From contig NZ_JALKBW010000001.1 of the NCBI RefSeq assembly GCF_023017165.1, forward strand, positions 2,728,001 through 2,792,000: 64,000 nucleotides of DNA. Reading direction: 5' to 3'. The notes under the pieces were generated by a model. That model searched no databases. It saw only the letters and a list, made by a program, of their open reading frames with translations, and had not been told where the DNA came from. Origin of the DNA: Gordonia alkaliphila. Lineage in GTDB: Bacteria; Actinomycetota; Actinomycetes; Mycobacteriales; Mycobacteriaceae. Of the stretch, positions 29,194 to 40,200 are shown in pieces (positions within the stretch are counted from its first letter, which is position 1; every line of letters starts with the position of its first letter). Made by a program: the position numbers and the translations under genes.

Positions 29194-30567
29194 TTGGTGC
29201 ACAAGAGATCTCACACGATCACCGACTGGGATCCGGAGGACCTCGAGGCGTGGGAGGCCGGGGGAGCGCGGGTGGCCCGCCGGAACCTGATCTGGTCCGT
29301 GGTGGCCGAGCACGTCGGCTTCTCCGTCTGGTCGCTGTGGTCGGTGATGGTGCTGTTCATGCCGACCGACGTCTACGGCATCACCCTCGGCGACAAGTTC
29401 CTGATCGGCGCCGTCGCGACGCTCAGCGGCGCCCTGCTGCGGCTCCCGTACACCATGGCCACCACCCGATTCGGCGGCCGCAACTGGACGGTCTTCTCCG
29501 CCTTCGTGCTGCTGATCCCGGTCGCGGCCACCATCGTGCTGCTGGCGAATCCGGGCCAGCCGCTGTGGATGTACCTGCTGTGCGCGGCGCTGACCGGCCT
29601 GGGCGGCGGCAACTTCGCATCGTCGATGACCAACATCAACGCCTTCTACCCGCAGCGACTCAAGGGGTGGGCGCTCGGCCTCAACGCCGGCGGCGGCAAC
29701 CTCGGGGTGCCCGCGGTGCAGCTGCTCGGGCTGCTGGTGATCGCCTGGGCCGGCGACCGCCAGCCGTACTGGGTGTGTGCGTTCTATCTGGTGGCGCTGG
29801 TGATCGCCGGTATCGGGGCGGCGCTGTTCATGGACAATCTCGACGGCCCCGGCGTGGACCTGGCCGCCATGCGCGCGGCCGTGCGCAACCGGCACACCTG
29901 GACCATCTCGCTGCTGTACATCGGCACCTTCGGTTCGTTCATCGGCTTCTCGTTCGCCTTCGGCCAGATGTTGGCGCTCAACTTCGCCGCCGACGGCCAG
30001 TCGGTCGCGGAGGCGTCGCTGCACGCCGCTCAGATCGCCTTCGTCGGACCGCTGCTCGGTTCGCTCAGCCGAGTCTGGGGCGGCCGCCTCGCCGACCGCT
30101 TCGGCGGCAGCGCCGTGACCCTCGTGGTCTTCGTCGGGATGATCGCTGGCGCCGCTGTGCTGATCGCCGGCGGCACCTCCATCGCCGCCTGCGCGGTCGG
30201 CTTCGTGGTGCTGTTCGTGCTCTCCGGGATGGGCAACGGATCGGTGTACAAGATCATCCCGTCGGTGTTCGACGCCGCAGCCCGCGCGCTGCCGCTCGAC
30301 GAAGCGGGCAAGGCCGCCTACTCGCGTTCGATGTCCGGTGCGGTGATCGGTATCGCCGGCGCCGTCGGCGGCCTCGGCGGCGTCGGGATCAACCTGGTGC
30401 TGCGCCAGTCCTACGCGGCCACCGGCGCGGCGACCTGGGCCTTTGTGATCTTCGCCGTGTTCTACGCGGTGGCCGCGGTGATCACCTGGCGGGTGTACCT
30501 GGCCGTCCCGCGTGAGCGCGGCGGCGCACCGGAGGCCGCCCCGACGTCTGCGACACTTGCTTCATGA
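29194..30567 (+). CDS. narK: Nitrate/nitrite MFS transporter
   Basis: A 457-aa major-facilitator protein of the nitrate/nitrite porter family with twelve hydrophobic segments. It has the nitrate-signature glycine-rich segments LTGLGGGNFASSMTNINAFYP and GMGNGSVYKIIPSVF. The start is TTG 29194 (or GTG 29197) after CGAGGAG. It imports nitrate for the fused reductase encoded later in the cluster. Its stop overlaps the hemD start in an ATGA junction. Confidence 0.92.
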   Translation: MVHKRSHTITDWDPEDLEAWEAGGARVARRNLIWSVVAEHVGFSVWSLWSVMVLFMPTDVYGITLGDKFLIGAVATLSGALLRLPYTMATTRFGGRNWTVFSAFVLLIPVAATIVLLANPGQPLWMYLLCAALTGLGGGNFASSMTNINAFYPQRLKGWALGLNAGGGNLGVPAVQLLGLLVIAWAGDRQPYWVCAFYLVALVIAGIGAALFMDNLDGPGVDLAAMRAAVRNRHTWTISLLYIGTFGSFIGFSFAFGQMLALNFAADGQSVAEASLHAAQIAFVGPLLGSLSRVWGGRLADRFGGSAVTLVVFVGMIAGAAVLIAGGTSIAACAVGFVVLFVLSGMGNGSVYKIIPSVFDAAARALPLDEAGKAAYSRSMSGAVIGIAGAVGGLGGVGINLVLRQSYAATGAATWAFVIFAVFYAVAAVITWRVYLAVPRERGGAPEAAPTSATLAS

Positions 30568-31682
30568 CCAACTCAGAGCAGCCGTTGACCGGCTTCACGG
30601 TGGCCGTCACCGCAGCGCGCCGCGCCGAAGAGTTCACCGCTCTTCTGGCGCGGCGCGGCGCGCGTGTGGTCGGCGCCGCCGCGATCACGATGGTCCCGCT
30701 GCCCGACGACGCGGCGCTGCGCGCGTCGACCGAAGAACTGCTGGCGCAGCCGCCGGACATGCTGATCGCCACCACCGGCATCGGTTTCCGCGGCTGGATC
30801 GAGGCGGCCGACGGGTGGGGACTGGCCGAGGACCTGCTGGCCGTCCTCGCGCGCGCCCGGGTGATCTCCCGCGGCCCCAAACCCACCGGCGCGCTGCGGG
30901 CGGCCGGGCTCCGCGAGGAGTGGTCACCGGAGTCGGAATCCTCCGCCGAAGTCCTCGACCACCTGCGCGGCGAGGACCTGACCGGACTGCGGGTCGCGGT
31001 GCAACTGCACGGCGCCTCCGACGACTGGGACCCGAATCCCGAGTTCCTGCCCGGCCTGGCCGCGCTCGGCGCCGACGTGGTGGGGGTTCCGGTGTACCGC
31101 TGGAAGACGCCCGACGATCCGACCGCACTCGACGCGCTGATCTCCGACATCGCCACCGGCGCGGTGGACGCGGTGACCTTCACCTCGGCCCCGGCCGTGG
31201 CCTCGATGCTCGGGCGCGCCGACGAGCTGGGACTCACGCCATCGCTGCGGCAGGCGCTGCTCACGCGCGTCGAGGTCTACTGCGTCGGTCCGGTGACGGC
31301 GGCGCCGCTCGTCCGCATCGGGGTGCCGTCGGTGGCTCCCGAGCGCATGCGACTGGGCGCCCTGGCCCGTCTGGTGGCCGACGATCTGCCCGTCCGTCGT
31401 CCGGAACTGCAGGTCGCCGGACACACGCTCGGCGTCCGGGCCGCGAGTGCGGTGGTCGACGGCGAGGCGTGCGAGGTCTCGGCCACCGGCCTGGCGCTGC
31501 TCAAGGCGTTGGCGGCGCAGCCCGGTCAGGTGCGCTCGCGCGAGGAGCTGCTGGCTCTGCTGCCGGCAGCGGGCGATGACGCCCACGCGGTGGAGGTGGC
31601 CATCGGCCGCCTGCGCTCCGCGTTGGGCGTCCGCGAACTGATCGCGACCGTCGTCAAGCGGGGATATCGACTCGCGCTCTGA
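30564..31682 (+). CDS. hemD: Uroporphyrinogen-III synthase with C-terminal winged-helix domain
   Basis: A 372-aa fusion. Residues 1-~260 are HemD-like (GFTVAVTAARRAEEF, ATTGIGFRGW, AVTFTSAPAVASML, VYCVGPVTAAPL). Residues ~280-372 are an OmpR/PhoB-type winged helix (LALLKALAAQPGQVRSREEL, AVEVAIGRLRSALG, TVVKRGYRLAL). The same architecture is known from Rv0260c, next to nitrite reductase genes. It may supply siroheme precursor and also act as a regulator. It converges on the chelatase gene with a 29-bp overlap. Confidence 0.88.
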   Translation: MTNSEQPLTGFTVAVTAARRAEEFTALLARRGARVVGAAAITMVPLPDDAALRASTEELLAQPPDMLIATTGIGFRGWIEAADGWGLAEDLLAVLARARVISRGPKPTGALRAAGLREEWSPESESSAEVLDHLRGEDLTGLRVAVQLHGASDDWDPNPEFLPGLAALGADVVGVPVYRWKTPDDPTALDALISDIATGAVDAVTFTSAPAVASMLGRADELGLTPSLRQALLTRVEVYCVGPVTAAPLVRIGVPSVAPERMRLGALARLVADDLPVRRPELQVAGHTLGVRAASAVVDGEACEVSATGLALLKALAAQPGQVRSREELLALLPAAGDDAHAVEVAIGRLRSALGVRELIATVVKRGYRLAL

Positions 31683-32376
31683 CCGCGCGCACGCGATCGC
31701 AGGCGAGACCGACGACGCGGGGATGCAGGCCCAACGGGGCCGCGACCACCTCCGCGTCGGTCTGCGCCAGGCGCTGCTGAAACAGCCCCGGCGCCAACAG
31801 ATACGACGCCACCGCCACCCGTCGGCCGCGGCCCCGCGCGGCCCGAACGGCTTCGGCCACGCCGGGGTGCGCCGCCCCGTCGGCGGGCGGCGCGGCGAAA
31901 CCCACCGTCACGTCGGCGCCCAGGATCTCGCCCAGGTGCCCCGCGGTGCGGTCCACGTCGGCGACGGCCAGCGGGTCCGAGGAGCCGGCCGCGGCGAGCA
32001 CGATCGCGTCGTCTTCTCGCGCGCCGGCCGCTCGCAGACGCAGGGCGAGCACGGCCGCGAGATCGGGCGACGGCCCCAGCGCCGGCGTGAGCGCGGCCGC
32101 CGGATGGCCTGCGGCGTCCACGTGCGCGGGCAGGTCGACGCGGACGTGATAGCCGCGCGCCAGGAAGGCCGGCACCACCGTCACCGGTGCCGCGCCGGAC
32201 TCCGCGTGCTCGTCGTCGAGCCGTCGGAGCACCTCCGTCGGCGACGGACCGAGCACGTCGACGAAGGCCGCGTGCACCGGCTCGTGCAGGCGCGCGGACA
32301 TCGCCGCCGCGAGGTCGCCGATGAGGGCGACCCCGCGCGGATTGCGGGTGCCGTGGGCCACCAGGACGGTGGTCAT
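31654..32376 (-). CDS. Sirohydrochlorin chelatase (CbiX/SirB family)
   Basis: A 240-aa chelatase with two tandem half-domains. The N-terminal VLVAHGTRNPRG carries the metal-binding histidine, and FLARGYHVRVDLP is the second family motif. It inserts Fe2+ (or Co2+) into sirohydrochlorin. Coming directly after nirD (ATGA overlap), it most likely makes the siroheme needed by NirB. Confidence 0.9.
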   Translation of the reverse strand: MTTVLVAHGTRNPRGVALIGDLAAAMSARLHEPVHAAFVDVLGPSPTEVLRRLDDEHAESGAAPVTVVPAFLARGYHVRVDLPAHVDAAGHPAAALTPALGPSPDLAAVLALRLRAAGAREDDAIVLAAAGSSDPLAVADVDRTAGHLGEILGADVTVGFAAPPADGAAHPGVAEAVRAARGRGRRVAVASYLLAPGLFQQRLAQTDAEVVAAPLGLHPRVVGLACDRVRAVRARVDIPA

Positions 32377-32828
32377 CGGAGCGTCCGATCGCGCAGCGCC
32401 TGCTCCGGTCGTTCGTCGTCGGCGTCGGCCACGACGGGCACCGGCCGATAGGCGAAGCGCACCTCGGGGGAGTTCGCGACGAAGACCGTGCCGTCGAGCC
32501 CGATGCGCGTGCCGTACACCGGCACCGAGACGCCCTCGGCGTCCAGACACCGGCCGTCGATCAGGCTGAAGGCCTGCTTCTTGAGCGGGGAGTGCACCAC
32601 CGGGAAACCGTTGCGGTCGCCGACGATGCCGCGCGACAGCACCGCCGCCCGACCCAGCGGATCGATGTTCCCGACGGCTTTGAGTCGGTCGTCGGCCAGC
32701 CGGAACAGCGCCACCTGGGCGCCGTCGGGCAGCAGCACGGCCACGCCGCGCAGCGGCTCGAGGGCCTCCAGCGGGCAGGCCGCCGTCCAGTCACGACTCC
32801 ACCGGTGCAGATCGAAGGCGAGCGACAT
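32373..32828 (-). CDS. nirD: Nitrite reductase (NADH) small subunit
   Basis: A 151-aa NirD with a Rieske-like beta fold but without the Cys/His ligands of a true Rieske protein. It shows QVALFRLADDRLKAVGNIDPLG, GDRNGFPVVHSPLKKQAF and VPVYGTRIGLDGTVFV. It starts 2 bp after the nirB stop and overlaps the chelatase start. Confidence 0.94.
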   Translation of the reverse strand: MSLAFDLHRWSRDWTAACPLEALEPLRGVAVLLPDGAQVALFRLADDRLKAVGNIDPLGRAAVLSRGIVGDRNGFPVVHSPLKKQAFSLIDGRCLDAEGVSVPVYGTRIGLDGTVFVANSPEVRFAYRPVPVVADADDERPEQALRDRTLR

Positions 32829-32830
32829 GA

Positions 32831-35371
32831 TCAGACTCCCTTCTCAGAAGCAGGCAGGGGGCGAACGGTCGGCTGGCCGAGCAGCACCGGCACCTTACGG
32901 CCGTGGTTCTCACCGAAGCTCACCGTCGGGTCGGGCGCCTCGGGGGCGTTCACGAAGGACACGAAGCGGGCCAGCTTCGCCGGATCGTCGAGCACGCCCT
33001 TCCACTCGCACGAGTAGCTGTCGACGTGCCGGGCCATCGCCGCCTCGAAGTCGGCGGCCAGCCCGAGGGCGTCGTCGACCACTACCTCGCGCAGGCGATC
33101 GAGCCCGCCGTCGAGCTCGTCGAGCCACGGCGCGGTGCGCTGCAGTCGGTCCGCGGTGCGGATGTAGTACATGAGGAAGCGGTCGATGTACCGGATCAGG
33201 GTGGCGGTGTCCAGGTCGCCGGCCAGCAGCTGCGCGTGCTTGGGGGTCATGCCGCCGTTGCCGCAGACGTACAGGTTCCAGCCGGCCTCGGTGGCGATGA
33301 CCCCGACGTCCTTGCCGCGGGCCTCGGCGCATTCGCGCGCGCACCCGGAGACGCCCATCTTCAACTTGTGCGGCGACCGCAGCCCGCGGTAACGCAGTTC
33401 CAGGTCGACGGCCAGCTGCACCGAGTCCTGCTGACCGTAGCGGCACCAGTCCGAGCCGACGCAGCTCTTCACGGTGCGCAGCGACTTGCCGTAGGCCTGT
33501 CCGGATTCCATGCCGCCGTCGACCAGTCGCCGCCAGATCAGCGGCAGCTGCTCCACGCGGGCGCCGAACAGGTCGATGCGCTGGCCGCCGGTGATCTTGG
33601 TGTACAGGTCGAAGTCGCGGGCGATCTCGCCGATCAGGATCAGCTGTTCGGCGGTGATGTCGCCGCCGGGCACCCGCGGCACCACCGAGTAGGTGCCGTT
33701 GCGCTGGATGTTCGCCAGGAAGGCGTCGTTGGTGTCCTGCAGGGTGGCCTGCTCGCCGCCGAGGATGTGGTCGGAGCCGGTCGACGCCAGGATCGACGCG
33801 ACCGTCGGCTTGCAGATGTCGCAGCCGGTGCCGGTGCCGAACCGGCCGATGAGCCCGGAGAAGGTCCGCACGTCGCTGGCCAGGACCAGCTCGAACAGTT
33901 CGGCGCGGGACGCGGTGAAGTGCTCGCACAGCGACCGCGACTGCACCACGCCCGACTCGTCGAGGATCTTCGACAGCAGCGGCACGCACGAACCGCACGA
34001 CGTTCCGGCGCCCGTGCACTTCTTCAGATCGGCCACCGTGCACGCGCCGTCGGCGACGGCCGCGCACAGGGCGCCCTTGCTGACGTCGTTGCAGGAGCAG
34101 ATCTGGGCGTCGTCGCCGAGCGCCGAAAGACCCAGCGCCCCCGCCGAATCCGAGGTGGGCGAGATGAGGCTCACCGGATCGCCGGGCACGGTGGAGCCGA
34201 CCAGCGGGCGCAGCATGCCGTAGGCGCTCGCGTCGCCGACCAGCACGCCGCCGAGCAGGATGCCGGCGTCGTCCGACAGCACCAGCTTGGCGTAGGTGCC
34301 GCCCACCGGGTCGGAGACCACCACGCTGAGGGCGCCCGGTGAGGTGCCGAGGGCGTCGCCGAAGCTCGCGACTTCGACGCCGAGCAGCTTGAGCTTGGTC
34401 GACAGGTCCGCGCCGGGGAAGGTCGCGTCGCCGCCGACGAGACGATCGGCCACCACCTCGGCGGTGGCGTAGCCGGGGCCGACGAGTCCGTAGCAGCGGC
34501 CGTCGATCGCGGCGACCTCGCCGATCGCGTAGATCGACGGGTCGCTGGTGACGCCGGTGCCGTCGGTGCGGACGCCGCCGCGTTCGGCCACGACCAGCCC
34601 CGCCGCGCGAGCCAGCTCGTCGCGGGGGCGGACGCCGGCGGCGAAGACCACCAGTCCGGCGTCCACCGCGGTGCCGTCGGACAGTGCGACGCGCACCCCG
34701 CCGTCGTCGCGGGTCTCGATGCTCTCGGTGGCCACGCCCAGGCTCAGCGTGATGCCGAGCTCGCCGATCATCCGCGCCAGGTGCTCGCCGCCGCCGGCGT
34801 CCACCTGGTTCGGCATGAGACGCGGGTTGTATTCGACGACGTGCGGGGTGAGGCCGAGCCGGCGCAGAGCGTCGGCCGCCTCGAGGCCGAGGAGGCCGCC
34901 GCCGATCACCACGCCGACCGCCGCGCTGTCGCGGGCCAGCGCCGCAGCGGCGTCGGCGGCGAGGTCGTCGAGGTCGTCGAGGGTGCGGTACACGTGGCGG
35001 TGCGGCCCGGAGTGGCCGGGGACCGGCGGTACGAAGGCCGATGATCCGGTGGCGAGCACCAGGGTGTCGTAGGCCAGCTGCTCGCCGTCCTCGGTGACGA
35101 CGCGGCGGGCCTGCCGGTCGATGGCGGCCACGCGGGTCCCGACGTGCAGTGCCACGCCGGGGTCGTCGCCGAATCGGTTGTCCGGCAAGGCGAGTGCGGC
35201 GCGGTCCCAGGTGCCGACATAGCTCGAGAGCGCCACGCGGTCGTACGCGGGATCGCTCTCCTCACCGGCGATCACCACCCGGAACCGCTGCTCCGGGTCG
35301 CGGGTGCGCAGCGCCTGAACGAAGCGGTGACCGACCATTCCGTGGCCCACCACGAGGACTGTTCGTTGCAT
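32831..35371 (-). CDS. nirB: Nitrite reductase (NADH) large subunit
   Basis: An 846-aa assimilatory nitrite reductase that reduces nitrite to ammonium with NADH. Domain order: FAD/NAD oxidoreductase (VLVVGHGMVGHRFV, VVIGGGLLGLEAAD), a BFD-like [2Fe-2S] domain (CSCNDVSKG and CGSCVP), then a nitrite/sulfite reductase domain with the siroheme/[4Fe-4S] cysteines (VKSCVGSDWC, GVSGCARECAE). The start at 35371 (MQRTVLVVGHG) is the family N-terminus; the frame's upstream extension is antisense-like. Confidence 0.96.
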   Translation of the reverse strand: MQRTVLVVGHGMVGHRFVQALRTRDPEQRFRVVIAGEESDPAYDRVALSSYVGTWDRAALALPDNRFGDDPGVALHVGTRVAAIDRQARRVVTEDGEQLAYDTLVLATGSSAFVPPVPGHSGPHRHVYRTLDDLDDLAADAAAALARDSAAVGVVIGGGLLGLEAADALRRLGLTPHVVEYNPRLMPNQVDAGGGEHLARMIGELGITLSLGVATESIETRDDGGVRVALSDGTAVDAGLVVFAAGVRPRDELARAAGLVVAERGGVRTDGTGVTSDPSIYAIGEVAAIDGRCYGLVGPGYATAEVVADRLVGGDATFPGADLSTKLKLLGVEVASFGDALGTSPGALSVVVSDPVGGTYAKLVLSDDAGILLGGVLVGDASAYGMLRPLVGSTVPGDPVSLISPTSDSAGALGLSALGDDAQICSCNDVSKGALCAAVADGACTVADLKKCTGAGTSCGSCVPLLSKILDESGVVQSRSLCEHFTASRAELFELVLASDVRTFSGLIGRFGTGTGCDICKPTVASILASTGSDHILGGEQATLQDTNDAFLANIQRNGTYSVVPRVPGGDITAEQLILIGEIARDFDLYTKITGGQRIDLFGARVEQLPLIWRRLVDGGMESGQAYGKSLRTVKSCVGSDWCRYGQQDSVQLAVDLELRYRGLRSPHKLKMGVSGCARECAEARGKDVGVIATEAGWNLYVCGNGGMTPKHAQLLAGDLDTATLIRYIDRFLMYYIRTADRLQRTAPWLDELDGGLDRLREVVVDDALGLAADFEAAMARHVDSYSCEWKGVLDDPAKLARFVSFVNAPEAPDPTVSFGENHGRKVPVLLGQPTVRPLPASEKGV

Positions 35372-35451
35372 GAGATCTGCCTTTCCTGGCCGTGTGGAAT
35401 CACGGTAGGAACGGCGTGTTGCCCGGATTCTGCTGCGATGTGGCCGCCCGA

Positions 35452-37268
35452 TCACATCGAACGCACAACCGGGGCTACGGCGGTGTGCGCAGGGGGTGTG
35501 CGCGGGGGTGTGCGCAGGGGGTGTGCGCAGGCGGTGCGCCCGGTCAGGACAGGCGCTGCACGCCCGCGGCGGACTGGTGGGCGGATCAGCGCGAGGCCGC
35601 GGTGACCGATGGCCGACGCGAGGTGACCGGTGCCGCGACCGGCGGTGGCCACCCAGCGGCCGGCGCCGTCCGGCTCCACCGGGAGCACCCGCCACCGGGT
35701 CGCGCACGCGCAACTCGTCGGACGCGGTCAGGTCCAGGACCTCGGGCGGGCGGGCGCGCGGGCCAGCAGGGCGTCGGTGATCGCGGGCACCAGCACGGCG
35801 GTCCCGGCCACCGCGGCGAGCGGATTGCCGCCCAGGCCCAGAAGCACTGTGCCGCTGGGCATTCGAGCCACGAGGAGGGAACCGCCCGGCCGCAGGCGGA
35901 TGCCGTCGACCAGCAGTTCGGCGTCCTCGGCGGCCAGTGCCGCGCGGAGGTGATCGGCCACCCCGTGCCCGGTCGCACCGATCACCACGATCAGGTCGGC
36001 GGGCGCGGTGAGCGCGGCGCGGAAGGCGCCGACGGTGTCGGCGAGGTGGCCGCCCGCGGTGGTCTCGACCCCGGCGTCGTGCAGCAGTGCGGTGACCGGA
36101 CCGGATGCGGCGTCGGCGATGGTGCCGTAGGGCAGCGGCTGCGCGCCCGAGCAGTCGGCGACGATCTCGTCGCCGGAGGTGTGCAGGCGGGCGCACACCG
36201 GCCCCCGGACCGTCAGCTCCAGCACGCGGGCCGCGCGGGCCACCGACCGGACGGCGGCGTCGGCGTCGTACCCGGCCGGGGCCAGAGCGGCGCCGGCAGG
36301 CCACGCGCTGCCCGCGCGCCGGGTGTCGTCCCGGCCCGCCGAGGTCTCGGTGAGCCGGTCGCCGTCGAGGACGGTCTCCTCGTGGCGGAGTGCGCGGGCG
36401 GCCCCGGCAGGCAGGGCGGCGCCGGTGGCGATCCGCGCGGCCTGTCCGTCGGCCAACGCCGCGGTGTCGATGTGGCCGGCCGCGCGCGGAGCATCGATCA
36501 GTCGCCAGGGGCCGGGCCCGGCCACCGCGAAGCCGTCCATGGCGGAGGCGTCGAACGGCGGGAAGGGTTCGGCGGCGAGCAGCGGCGCCGCGAGCACCGT
36601 GCCCGCGGTGTCCTCGGCGGCCTTGACCACGGCCGGTAGCGGCGGCAGCGCGCTGCGGACGATGGCGCGCGCGGCGATCGGGTCGGGGCCGACGGCCGCG
36701 CGGCGACGCGCGTGATCCAGCTCGGCGGGCGTGTCGATGTCCGCGGTGCCGGCGATCGCCCGGAAGACGGCCCCGGCCGGGAGGAGACTGCGCACCGAGG
36801 CGCCGGGCGCCGCCGCGCGGACGGCCGCCAGGGCGCGAGAAGTCCACGCGCCCAACAGATATTGCGCATGCCCGCCTTCGTCGGTGGCGAACACGGCCGG
36901 GGCCTCGTCCGCATCGAGGGCGCCCAGCAACTCGCCGACCTGACCGGCCGTGGCCTCCGGCAGGTCGCTCGCCAGCACCACGACGGGCACGTCGGTGCGG
37001 CCCGCGGCGTCGAGGGCGGCGAGGCCGGCCGCGATCGCCGCGACCGGTCCGGCGTACGGCGGCTCTTCGCGCGCGGTGAGCACCTGCGGGGGCAGCCGCC
37101 GGTCCGGTCCCACCACCACGATGTTGCGGGCGCCGGTGACGGCGTCGAGCGCGATGTCGATCAGGCGGCGGCCGCCGACCGATGCGGCGGGTTGTCGGCA
37201 CCGGCCAGGCGGCGGGCCCGGCCGCCGGCCAGGACGATGGCGTCGAACACGGGCTGCGTCACGGTCAC
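35452..37268 (-). pseudogene. MobA-MoeA fusion (MPT guanylyltransferase + molybdenumtransferase), frameshifted
   Basis: The first ~195 codons encode a MobA-type NTP transferase (FDAIVLAGGRARRLAGAD, then PAASVGGRRLIDIAL, VVVLASDLPEA). The rest is MoeA-like ([43 protein letters not shown]). The frame breaks at about 37190 (one base missing after GACAA), about 35745-35760 and about 35690-35702. The tails PEVLDLTASDELRVRDPVAG and LPVEPDGAGRWVATAGRGTG lie in other frames. The breaks sit at G/C runs, so sequencing error is plausible. Its GTG starts 30 bp after the nitrate reductase stop. The true 3' end is uncertain. Confidence 0.72.
35482..35540. repeat. Tandem repeat, ~13-bp unit GGTGTGCGCAGGG
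   Basis: Four near-identical 12-13-bp units and a shortened fifth run head to tail between the MobA-MoeA gene and nirB. They may lie in the extreme tail of the former. Copy-number change is likely here; no regulator is known to bind this. Confidence 0.75.
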
Positions 37269-37298
37269 CGCCCGACCATACGACGCCGGTGGGCTCGG

Positions 37299-40200
37299 TC
37301 AGTAGACATCGCGCACGTAGCGCTTCTCGGCGCCGAGCGCGGTGACGAAGGCATCGGCGGCGGCCGGGGCCAGTCGGCCCTGCTCGGCGACGATGCGGCG
37401 CAGGGCCACGTCCACGTCGCGGGCCATGCGGGTCGCGTCGCCGCACACGTAGACGTACGCGCCGCGCTGCAGCCACGACCAGACGTGCCCGGCGTTCGCG
37501 AGAAGTATGTCCTGCACGTAGATCTTCTCGGCCTGGTCGCGGGAGAACGCGGTGTCCAGCCGGGTCAGCAGGTCCGACTCGAGGAAGCCGGTGAGCTCGT
37601 CGCGGTAGTAGAAGTCGGTGGCGCGGTGCTGTTCGCCGAAGAGCAGCCAGTTGTCCCCGGACGCGCCGGTCGCCGCCCGATGCTGCAGGAACCCGCGGAA
37701 CGGTGCGACGCCGGTACCCGGGCCGATCATCAGCATCGGCGCCGCGGTCTCCGTCGGCGGCGCGAAGCTGCGGTTGGGGGCCACGAAGATCGAGTACTCG
37801 GCCGCACCCGGGACGCCTGCGGCGAGGTACGACGAACAGACACCCGCGCGCCGCCCGTGTACGCCGTCGAACCCGACCACCGAGACGGTCGTCTCCACCC
37901 GCCCCGGATCCACCGCCGGACTCGACGAGATCGAGTACAGGCGCGGCGCCAGCCGACGCAGCACGGCCAGCCAGTCGGCGACCGACGCGGTGATCGGGTA
38001 GTCGGCGAGCAGGTCGACGGCCTGCCGGTTCCACGACCAGTCGGCGAGGCGAGCCGGGTGCTCGACCAGGTCGGCCAGCGCGGCGTCGGGGTGGCGGGCG
38101 TTGATCATGCGCACGAGGTCGACGGTGATCCGGGTGATGTCGTAGTGCTCGATGAGCGCCTGCGTCAACGAGACCTCGGCGCCGTCGATCTCGACGAGCG
38201 TCGTCCCGTCTTGCGTGACCCTGTCGAGCCCGGTTGCTGCCAGCCACTGCGCCACGGTGTCGGCGCTGTTGCGCGGCCACACGCCCAGCGCGTCCCCCGG
38301 CTCGTAGGTCAGGGTGTGGGGCGGTAGCTCGAAAGCGAAGCGGCGCACCTGTTTCGCCGATCCGGGCGCCGACAGCAGGTCGTTGGCGACGAGGCGGGCG
38401 CGCAGGGGAGCGGCCCGCGAGTAGGTCCCGGCGGCGGCCGGCGGCGCGGGCGTCGCGGTGAGTCGCTCGGTGCTGACCCCGAACGCCGCGCGCACGGCGG
38501 CCAGCCACGTGTCGGCGGGCGCGGTGGAGTCGGGTTCGCACGAGAGCCGCCGGGTGAGACGCTGCGCCTGCAGGTGGGCGAGACGTCCGTCGAGCTTGCG
38601 GGCGAAGCCGCAGAAGTCGGCGTACGACGAGTCGCCGAAGCCGAGCACCGCGTACCGCAGGTCGATCACCTGCTCGGCGGTGGCCGCGCCCAACGCATCC
38701 CAGAGCGCGAGCGCGTCGTCGGGCGCATCGCCGTCGCCGGTGGTGGCCACCACGAACAGCACGTCGCCCCACAGGTCGTCGAGACCGATGCGGTCGGCGC
38801 AGGCCAGTACCACCGGGCGAGGGTCGGCGCGCAGCGTCTGCGCGCAGTGCTCGGCGTAGGCCTGGGCGGTGCCGGTGGTCGACGACCACACCACGAGCAC
38901 CCGATCGGCGGGCGGTGATGCGTCGTCCGGTGCCGATGTCGCGGTCTCCGCCGGCACGGCGACCGGGGCCGCGTCGATCGGGGCCGCGCTGACCGAGACC
39001 GCGCAGAGCTTGAACTCGGGCTGCAGGGAGTCGGCGTCGACGGCATCGCTGGTGACGGCGTTGATCGCCTGCAGCTCGCCGCTCCAGTGCATCGGGACGA
39101 AGCACAGTCCGGGGGAGATCGCGTCGGTGAGCTGGGCGGGCAGGCGCACGGCGCCGCGGCGGGAGGCGACGTCGACTGGTGCGCCGGGCCCGATGCCCAG
39201 TGCCGCGGCGTCGTCGGGGTGCAGCTGCACGAACGGGTGCGGATTCAGCTTCTCCAGCTTCGGCACACGCGCGGTTTTGGTGCGCGTGTGCCACTGGTGT
39301 GCGAGCCGTCCGGTGGTCAGCAGCAGCGGGTAGTCGTCGTCGGGCGCCTGCGTCGCAGGCAGATCGGGGCGCGCGAGGAACCGCGCCCGCCCGGACGAGG
39401 TGGGGAAGACCGGGCGCACCGTGCCGTCGTCGCCCGGGTGCAGATAGCGGATCGGGTTGCGGTCCGCGCCGCCGGGCGCGACCGGCCACTGCACGGGTCC
39501 GTCGGCCAACCGCGCGTGGTCGGCCCCGCGCACATCCCACCCGGTGCGCGGGTTGACGAAGCCGGCGAGTTCGTCGAAGACCGCGGCGGCGTCGTCGAAG
39601 GCGAAGGCATCGCCGAAGCCCATCGCGGTGGCCACCCCGGCGATGAGCTGCCAGTCCGGCCGCGCCTGACCCGGGGCGGGCACCGCGGGCGCGCAGAGGC
39701 TGAGCGAGCGCTCGGAGTTCACCATCACGCCGGCCGCCTCGGTCCACAGCGCGGCCGGGAGCACCGCGTCGGCGTAGGCCGCCGTCTCCACATCGGTGTA
39801 GACGTCTTGCACCACCACGAATTCGGCCTGCTCCAGGGCGCGGATCACCGTGTCCCGGTTGGCCACCGACACCACCGGGTTGGTGCAGATGATCCACACC
39901 GCCTTCACGACACCCGCGGCCAACTGCTCGAACAGGTCGACGGTGCCGCCGCCGGCGACGTCCGGAATCGTGTCGGCGGGCAGCCCCCAAAGTGCCTCGA
40001 CGTCGGCGCGGTCGCGGGCATCGAGCGCGGAACGCTGGCCCGGCAGGCCCGGTCCCAAATAGCCCATCTCGCGTCCGCCCATCGCGTTCGGCTGACCGGT
40101 CAGCGAGAACGGGCCGCTGCCGGTGCGGCAGATCGCCCCCGTCGCCAGATGCAGATTGCAGAGGGCGTTGGTGTGCCAGGTGCCGCGCACCGACTGGTTC

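Noticed and set aside
32831..37201. A 1456-codon open frame over nirB
   Set aside because: Only the part from 35371 on is NirB; the upstream extension is Arg/Ala-rich sequence opposite or out of frame with the MobA-MoeA gene.
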